Source: Candidatus Rokuibacteriota bacterium (lineage in GTDB: Bacteria; Methylomirabilota; Methylomirabilia; Rokubacteriales; CSP1-6). Taken from it: a DNA stretch of 10,320 nt. Where the stretch lies: assembly GCA_003221435.1 (NCBI GenBank), contig QHRS01000044.1:1-10320 (forward strand), read 5' to 3'. The first letter of the stretch is position 1. Every line of letters begins with the position of its first letter. The notes beneath the pieces were generated by a model that was not told where the DNA came from, did not search any database, and was given only the letters and a program-made list of their open reading frames with translations. Made by a program: the position numbers and the translations under genes. Below, one piece after another: positions 5,640 through 10,320 of the stretch.

Positions 5640-8237
5640 GTGGATGTCTATAGCACGTTTGCCGCTCGGTACCCCTTCCCGCTCGACCCGTTTCAGGAGG
5701 AGGCGATCCGCGCGATCCAGGACGGACACTCGGTCATCGTCTCGGCGCCGACCGGCGCCGGCAAGACGCTCATCGCGGAGTTCGCCATCCATCTCGCCCG
5801 CGCAACCAACCGGCGCATCGCCTACACCACCCCGCTCAAGGCGCTCTCGAACCAGAAGTACGGCGATTTCGGCCGGGCGTTCGGCGCCGATCAGGTCGGC
5901 ATCCTCACGGGCGACGTCAAGGTGAATCCGCAGGCGCCCGTCCTCGTGATGACGACCGAGATCCTCCGCAACATGTTCTACGGCGGGGGGCTGCCCGGGC
6001 TCGGCTGGGTCGTCCTCGACGAGTGCCACTACATGGGGGATGAGGGCCGCGGGACCGTCTGGGAAGAGATCATCGTCAACGCCCCGAAGGACGTCGCGCT
6101 CGTCGCGCTCTCGGCGACCGTCGCGAACGTGAAGGAGATCGCGGACTGGATCAGCATCGTCCACCGGCCGATCGTGCCGATCCACCATCCCGAGCGCCCC
6201 GTGCCGCTCTCCTACTCGGTCGCCGACCTGGCGGGCGAGATCCACGCGATCGACGCCGTGCGGGCCGGGAAGGCGCGGGTCATCGGCGCCGAGTCCCCGC
6301 GGGGCGAGCAGTCCGCCGCGGAGGGGCGCTGGTACACGCGCCGGGTCGTCGAGCCGACGGTGATGATCGAGGCGCTCGAGAGCCGGGGCTGGCTGCCCGC
6401 CATCTACTTCATCTTCAGCCGGCTCGGCTGCGAGCGCGCGATGGACGCCTACCTCGCCGACGGGCGGACATTGCTCAGGTCCGAGCAGCAGTACGAGGTG
6501 GACCACGCGATCAACGAGGCGATCGCGGAGAGCCCGTCGATCGCGGAGTCCCCGCTCAATCAGACGATCTTCACCGCGCTCCGGCTCGGCATCGGCCTGC
6601 ATCACGCGGGCATCCTGCCGGGCCTCAAGCGGCTGATCGAGCAGCTCTTCGAGCGCGGGCTCTGCAAGGTGGTGTTCGCGACCGAGACGATGAGCCTCGG
6701 CATCCACATGCCCGCCAAGAGCGTCGTCCTGCAGAGCCTGACCAAGCGCACCGACCGCGGCTTTCGCGGGCTCACGCACAACGAGCTGACGCAGATGGCG
6801 GGACGCGCCGGCCGGCGCGGCATCGACCTCGAGGGGCAATGCGTGGTTGCCCTCGACGCCCGGGACGGTGTCGAGGACATCCTCCGCACGATCGACGCCG
6901 ATCCCGAGCCGATCGAGAGCCAGTTCAAGCTCGGGTACGGCTCGGTCGCGCAGCTCCTCGGGACGGGCTGGGACCAGGCGGCGCTGCGCCATCGCGTCGA
7001 GTCCTCGTTCGGCCAGTACCAGAACCTGAAGCGGATCCGCGGCCTCGAGGCCGAGGTCGAGCGGCTCCAGGGCCAGCTCGAGGAGGCACGAGCGTACCGG
7101 GCGCCCTGCGGCGACTTCACACGGATCGGGCGCTACCGGCGCGTCCGCCAGGAAGTCGAGGCCCGGCGGCTCGCGCTGGGTCGGGGCGGACGCCGCGGCG
7201 AACGCAACGTCGTCGACGCCGAGCCGGGGCGGCTCGTGCTGGTGAAGCGTCGGGGCGGCGGCAGCCTCGCCGCCATCGTCGGCGTGCACTCGATCCGGGG
7301 GCACCGCGTGCTCGTGGACGCGCTGCTGCCGCACGGCGCGGTCATCCGGGCGAAGTCGGGCCTGATCAAGAAGATCTTCTGGGCGGCGCCACCGCTGACG
7401 GTGCCGCGCGACGGCGGCCGCGACCGGCATGGCCTGCGCGGGCTGGCGGAGCAACTCGCGCGGCTGTCGGTGGCCGAACTGCTCGACCGCGAGCGGAGCC
7501 GCGGGCCAGAAGCCGAGCTCGGCGGGGTCGAGTGTCACCGCTGTCCCTGGGGCTCGACGACGCGGTGCGACCAGCAGTGGAAGGAGATCGAGCGCCTGAC
7601 CGAGCGACTCGCGCAGAAGCGGGAGGCGCTCGAGGCCTACCGGAGCGCCTACTGGCAGGAGTTCCTGCGCGTCGTGGAGGTGCTCGAGCAGTTCGGCGCG
7701 GTCCGGGGTGGAGCGCTCGAGCGGAGCGGCCGGTTGATCTCTGGGCTCCGCCACGATAACGAACTGGTCGTCGCGCAGGTCGTGGAGCGCGGCGTGCTGT
7801 CGGACCTGACGCTCCCCGAGGCCTCCGCTGTCTGCTCGGCGCTCGTCGAGGAGGCGCGGTCGGGCGATCCGTCGATCGCGCGGGCGTTCTTGAAGAAGCG
7901 GCCGCGGCTCCGGAAGAAGCTCCACCAGCTCGAGGCCCTCGCGGGCGCGGTGCACGAGGCGCAGCGCGCCCGCTCGGTCCGGATCCCGGTCGCGGTGCAC
8001 GCGGGCTTCATGCCCGCGGTCTTCCGCTGGGCCTCGGGCGAAGACGACTGGGCCGACATCGTGGAAGCGTCCTTCGGCGGTCACGAGGGAGACCTGATCC
8101 GCGCGCTGCGGCGCCTGATCGACCTGCTGCGCCAGCTCGGTGAGGCCCCGGAAGTGCCGGAGCCGATCGCGGGCCTGCTCGCCCGGGCGGCGCGGATCAT
8201 CGACCGCGGGATTGTCTTGGAGTCCGCGCTGATCTGA
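5640..8237 (+). CDS. Ski2-like DExH RNA helicase with DSHCT-like C-terminus (HelY/Mtr4 group)
   Basis: This 865-residue superfamily-2 helicase probably unwinds structured RNA using ATP; relatives are actinobacterial HelY, plastid ISE2 and eukaryotic Ski2/Mtr4. Motifs in order: FQEEAI (18-23), Walker A APTGAGKT (36-43), TPLKALSNQK (64-73), MTTEILRNM (104-112), DECH (127-130), SAT (158-160), the second-lobe GLHHAGILPGLK (319-330), FATETMSLGIHMP (346-358) and QMAGRAGRRG (385-394). Residues about 460-590 contain a coiled stretch and a beta-rich KOW-like part (RLVLVKRRGGG, ALLPHGAVIRAKSG), at the arch position of Mtr4. The C-terminal third (about 690-860) matches the DSHCT helical domain (SGRLISGLRHDNELVVAQV). 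Cys632, Cys635 and Cys643 (CHRCPWGSTTRC) with Cys490 may bind metal. I chose GTG at 5640 because family proteins begin just before YPFPLDPFQ and a -10-like box precedes it. In vivo substrate is unknown. Confidence 0.88.
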   Translation: MDVYSTFAARYPFPLDPFQEEAIRAIQDGHSVIVSAPTGAGKTLIAEFAIHLARATNRRIAYTTPLKALSNQKYGDFGRAFGADQVGILTGDVKVNPQAPVLVMTTEILRNMFYGGGLPGLGWVVLDECHYMGDEGRGTVWEEIIVNAPKDVALVALSATVANVKEIADWISIVHRPIVPIHHPERPVPLSYSVADLAGEIHAIDAVRAGKARVIGAESPRGEQSAAEGRWYTRRVVEPTVMIEALESRGWLPAIYFIFSRLGCERAMDAYLADGRTLLRSEQQYEVDHAINEAIAESPSIAESPLNQTIFTALRLGIGLHHAGILPGLKRLIEQLFERGLCKVVFATETMSLGIHMPAKSVVLQSLTKRTDRGFRGLTHNELTQMAGRAGRRGIDLEGQCVVALDARDGVEDILRTIDADPEPIESQFKLGYGSVAQLLGTGWDQAALRHRVESSFGQYQNLKRIRGLEAEVERLQGQLEEARAYRAPCGDFTRIGRYRRVRQEVEARRLALGRGGRRGERNVVDAEPGRLVLVKRRGGGSLAAIVGVHSIRGHRVLVDALLPHGAVIRAKSGLIKKIFWAAPPLTVPRDGGRDRHGLRGLAEQLARLSVAELLDRERSRGPEAELGGVECHRCPWGSTTRCDQQWKEIERLTERLAQKREALEAYRSAYWQEFLRVVEVLEQFGAVRGGALERSGRLISGLRHDNELVVAQVVERGVLSDLTLPEASAVCSALVEEARSGDPSIARAFLKKRPRLRKKLHQLEALAGAVHEAQRARSVRIPVAVHAGFMPAVFRWASGEDDWADIVEASFGGHEGDLIRALRRLIDLLRQLGEAPEVPEPIAGLLARAARIIDRGIVLESALI

Positions 8238-8246
8238 CGCTATGCT
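8217..8246 (+). promoter_or_regulatory. Putative leaderless promoter before the BamE-like gene
   Basis: The -10-like hexamer TATGCT (8241-8246) ends six bases before the GTG at 8253. A partial -35 (TTGGAG, 8217-8222, three matches) lies 18 bases upstream inside the helicase's last codons. No purine-rich ribosome site exists between it and the start codon, which supports a leaderless or very short-leader transcript. Confidence 0.45.
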
Positions 8247-8252
8247 GCCGCG

Positions 8253-8741
8253 GTGACAGTCGCTCCCGCACTGGCCATGGTCCTCGTCGTCCTCAACACC
8301 GCCGGCTGCGCTCCGTTTCGGAGCAAGCCGACCGAGCAGCGCACGACCGAGGGGCTCACCGCCGAGCAGGTGTTCACGTACCGCGTCCTCCTGCAGAACG
8401 GCCGGGAGCCGAACTTCGAAGAGTGGCGGACCTGGCGGGACGACATGGACGAGCGCATCTCGGCGTACCTGCGGGAGCACCCGGACGCCGCCAACTCGTT
8501 CGACGTGACCAAGTTCCGGCTTCTCCACCAAACCTCCGTGGGGATGACGAAGCAGCAGGTGCAGATCCTGCTCGGCCCGCCGGAGGGCACCACAAGCGAC
8601 GCGGCGCAGATCGAGAAGGTCGCGCGGCGGTACTGGCGCCAGATCAAGGAGAAGGCGACGGAGGCCTGGGTCTACCCGCTCGGCTGGAACCTCTACTTCG
8701 CCGGCGACCGCCTGATCGACATCACGCAGTACCTGCCGTAA
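8253..8741 (+). CDS. BamE/SmpA-like small putative lipoprotein
   Basis: This 162-residue protein starts with a short hydrophobic segment (APALAMVLVVLNTAGC, 4-19), and Cys19 is the likely lipidation site. The lipobox is imperfect: Thr rather than Leu/Val/Ile at -3, and no Lys/Arg in the n-region. After a linker with RSKPTEQRTTEG and a charged helical middle (about 35-90), the C-terminal half shows the BamE/SmpA/OmlA pattern: SVGMTKQQVQILLGPP (95-110), WVYPLGWNLYF (139-149), then GDRLIDITQYLP to the end. In proteobacteria BamE helps outer-membrane beta-barrel assembly, but this fold is reused in many unrelated lipoproteins, so I assign only the fold. GTG at 8253 is the only plausible start, since an in-frame TGA (the helicase stop, 8235-8237) lies six codons upstream. 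It is 15 bases after the helicase and in the same frame. Confidence 0.75.
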   Translation: MTVAPALAMVLVVLNTAGCAPFRSKPTEQRTTEGLTAEQVFTYRVLLQNGREPNFEEWRTWRDDMDERISAYLREHPDAANSFDVTKFRLLHQTSVGMTKQQVQILLGPPEGTTSDAAQIEKVARRYWRQIKEKATEAWVYPLGWNLYFAGDRLIDITQYLP

Positions 8742-8778
8742 TCCAACCGTCAGTCTGCCGAGACGAGCCACTATTCGA

Positions 8779-8797
8779 GCGCCGGCTTTGCCGGCGC
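8779..8797. terminator. GC-rich hairpin after the BamE-like gene
   Basis: Perfect 8-bp stem GCGCCGGC (8779-8786) / GCCGGCGC (8790-8797) with a TTT loop, beginning 38 bases after the TAA at 8739-8741. The position suits a terminator, but no T-tract follows (AATGCGG), so it may only pause polymerase, protect the 3' end, or need Rho. Confidence 0.45.
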
Positions 8798-8821
8798 AAT
8801 GCGGTTCTGGGGGAGGCTCGG

Positions 8822-8842
8822 AGGGGGCCACTGAGACCCCCT
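8822..8842. repeat. Short inverted repeat between BamE-like gene and ggt
   Basis: AGGGGG (8822-8827) pairs with CCCCCT (8837-8842) around a 9-base loop. It follows the stronger hairpin at 8779-8797 and may be a second part of the same terminator region. Six base pairs of G/C runs can arise by chance in this DNA. Confidence 0.25.
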
Positions 8843-8889
8843 TCGATCGTCTCGAGCGGCCGACTGGCGCGCGGATCGCGTTCCAGGCA

Positions 8890-8895
8890 TAGTAT
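8890..8895 (+). promoter_or_regulatory. -10-like element directly before ggt start (leaderless layout)
   Basis: TAGTAT ends five bases before the GTG at 8901. The five bases between are CCTCC, the opposite of a ribosome binding site, so an initiator-codon start of transcription is the simplest reading. I see no -35 at 16-19 bases. Confidence 0.4.
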
Positions 8896-8900
8896 CCTCC

Positions 8901-10320
8901 GTGATCCGCTCCACGCTTCGCGTCACCAAGCAGACGCCGCGCGCCGCCGCCGGCATGGTCGTCGCGGAGCATCCGATCGGCGCCGAGGTCGGTGCCCGGA
9001 TTCTGGAGCAGGGCGGCAACGCGGTTGACGCCGCCGTCGCGACCGCCTTCGCGATGACGGTCGTCGAGCCGTTCATGAGCACGATCGCCGGCGGCGGCAC
9101 GATGCTCGTCCACCTCGCGGCGCGCCGTGAGACGGTCGCCATCGACTTCAACGTCTGCGCGCCGGTTGCCACCCACGCGCAGGTCTATCGCCTCGTCGAG
9201 GGCGTGAGCGAGGGGGCGCTCTTTTCGTGGCATCGCGTCGAGGACGACGCCAACGTGTTCGGTCATCGGTCGGTCGCGGTTCCGGGGTCCGTCGCGGGCC
9301 TGACGCTGGCGCTCGAGCGCTACGGGACGATGGATCTGCCGACAGTCCTCGCGCCCGCGATCGGGCTGGCGCGCGAGGGGTTTGTCGCTGACTGGTATCT
9401 GGCACTGGCCGCGGCGAAGTTCCAGGAAGAAATCGCCGCGTTCCCCGAGACGGCGAAGACCTACCTCCGGGGCGGGCGGTACGTGTACCGGCCCCCCGGA
9501 ATGGAAGAGGGCGATCGGGTGCGGTATCCGGAGCTGGCGCGAAGCCTCGCGCTGATCGCCCGCGAGGGCGCGAGCGCGTTCTACAAGGGGGCCATCGCCC
9601 AGGCGATGGCCGCCGACATGCGGGCCCACGGCGGCTTCCTCGCGCCCGACGATCTCGCGAACTACTCGGTCCGCGTCAAGCCGGCGCTCCGGGGGAGCTA
9701 CCGTGGCGTCGAGCTGGCCTTCTCGCCCGGCGCGACGGGGGGCATCACCGCGTGCGAGATCCTCAACCTCCTCGAGGCGTTTCCGAAGGCGCGCGCCGGG
9801 TGGCGCACGGTCGAGGGGCTGCACCGTCGCGCCCGGGCGGTCCGGCGCGCGTTTGTCGACCGCTTTGCATATCTCGGGGATCCCGAGCGAGTGGAGGCGC
9901 CGTGGGATCGCCTCGCTTCGAAGGCCTATGCGCGGGACGCTGCGAGAGACCTCCGCGACGGCGAAGCCCGTGCACCGGGCCGCGCGCGCCGGCCTGCGAC
10001 CGACTGCACGACCCATGTCGGGGTCGTCGATCGCTCGCGCAACATGGTCTCGCTCACCCACACCGCCGTCTCGCTCTTCGGCTCGCGCGTCGTCGTCCCC
10101 GGAACCGGCATGCTGCTCAACAACGGCATGATCTGGTTCGACCCGGAGCCGGGCAAGCCGAACTCGATCGCGCCCGGCAAGCGCGCGCTCGTGAACATGA
10201 CGCCCGTGCTGGCCTTCCGGCGGGGCCGGCCGTACCTGACGCTCGGCGCGCCCGGCGGGCGCAAGATCGTGTCGGCCATCCCGCAGGTGCTCGCGACGCT
10301 CGTGGACACCGGGTGTCCGC
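8901..10320 (+). CDS. ggt: Gamma-glutamyltransferase family protein, 3'-truncated
   Basis: The frame is open to the window edge, giving 473 residues; about 50-70 more are expected. Family members are Ntn-hydrolases that cleave or transfer the gamma-glutamyl group of glutathione and related compounds after self-cleavage into two subunits. Family signatures are EQGGNAVDAAVATAF (36-50), EPFMSTIAGGG (56-66), VPGSVAGL (127-134), the TTH motif with Thr370 as expected nucleophile (DCTTHVGVVD), LLNNGM (405-410), NSIAPGKR (421-428) and the oxyanion-region PGGRK (451-455). Two departures are visible: Cys369 precedes the cleavage Thr, and the Ser-Ser pair after GKRPL in E. coli GGT is Val-Asn here (ALVNMTP). 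No signal peptide is seen at the N-terminus (VIRSTLRVTKQTPRAAAG), so the enzyme may be cytoplasmic, unlike the periplasmic E. coli enzyme. GTG at 8901 is the only start codon between the in-frame stop at 8832-8834 and ATG 8955, which would begin inside the conserved domain. Confidence 0.9.
   Translation, partial: MIRSTLRVTKQTPRAAAGMVVAEHPIGAEVGARILEQGGNAVDAAVATAFAMTVVEPFMSTIAGGGTMLVHLAARRETVAIDFNVCAPVATHAQVYRLVEGVSEGALFSWHRVEDDANVFGHRSVAVPGSVAGLTLALERYGTMDLPTVLAPAIGLAREGFVADWYLALAAAKFQEEIAAFPETAKTYLRGGRYVYRPPGMEEGDRVRYPELARSLALIAREGASAFYKGAIAQAMAADMRAHGGFLAPDDLANYSVRVKPALRGSYRGVELAFSPGATGGITACEILNLLEAFPKARAGWRTVEGLHRRARAVRRAFVDRFAYLGDPERVEAPWDRLASKAYARDAARDLRDGEARAPGRARRPATDCTTHVGVVDRSRNMVSLTHTAVSLFGSRVVVPGTGMLLNNGMIWFDPEPGKPNSIAPGKRALVNMTPVLAFRRGRPYLTLGAPGGRKIVSAIPQVLATLVDTGCP

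Noticed and set aside
5632..5925. Overlapping plus-strand open frame starting at an ATG with GAAGGA four bases upstream
   Set aside because: Its translation is Arg/Ser-rich low-complexity sequence overlapping the conserved helicase N-terminus in another frame. The ribosome-site match is probably coincidental.
5328..10061. A 1577-codon minus-strand open frame running antisense to the helicase, the BamE-like gene and ggt
   Set aside because: Its translation is dominated by Arg, Asp, Leu, Pro and Ala with no family motif, while the opposite strand encodes three recognisable proteins. Long antisense frames are common in GC-rich DNA, where stop codons are rare in some frames.

Overview
The window is gene-dense, GC-rich bacterial DNA with strictly chromosomal-looking content. 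I see no rRNA, tRNA, CRISPR array, transposase, integrase or phage gene. High GC in most genes, a Tat-exported NitT/TauT-type binding protein, a TrpB2-type enzyme, a Ski2-like DSHCT helicase and frequent GTG starts suggest an uncultivated soil or subsurface bacterium. A Rokubacteria / Methylomirabilota-like lineage is my best guess, but that is an inference from gene style, not a measurement.

Left end (2-1294, + strand): the C-terminal part of a PilX/DUF4900-like pilus-assembly-type protein, cut by the window edge. Parts of it are clearly less GC-rich than the genes that follow. It converges, across only 18 bases, on a minus-strand operon.

Middle (1313-5239, - strand): a tight four-gene operon read right to left. 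It encodes a TrpB2-type PLP enzyme, then after 11 bases a Tat-exported substrate-binding protein, then a permease whose start overlaps the previous stop by 4 bases, then an ATPase overlapping the permease by 10 bases. Together the last three make a complete NitT/TauT/SsuABC-type importer. The TrpB-like enzyme in front suggests that the transported compound feeds, or is made by, a PLP beta-replacement or beta-elimination reaction. The substrate is unknown. A perfect 10-bp inverted repeat (5328-5351) lies upstream of the operon in the divergent intergenic region and is the best operator candidate.

Right part (5640-10320, + strand): three genes in a row. They are a HelY/Mtr4/Ski2-like RNA helicase with a C-terminal DSHCT-like region, a small BamE/SmpA-like putative lipoprotein, and a gamma-glutamyltransferase that runs off the right edge. 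Each begins with GTG, and each GTG is preceded by a -10-like hexamer only 5-6 bases away (TACAAT, TATGCT, TAGTAT). This is the layout expected for leaderless mRNAs, and it contrasts with the strong Shine-Dalgarno sequence of the trpB-led operon.

Nothing here looks like a new defence or mobile system. The most interesting points are the TrpB2-plus-importer operon with its palindrome, the repeated leaderless-promoter layout, and the cysteine cluster in the helicase.
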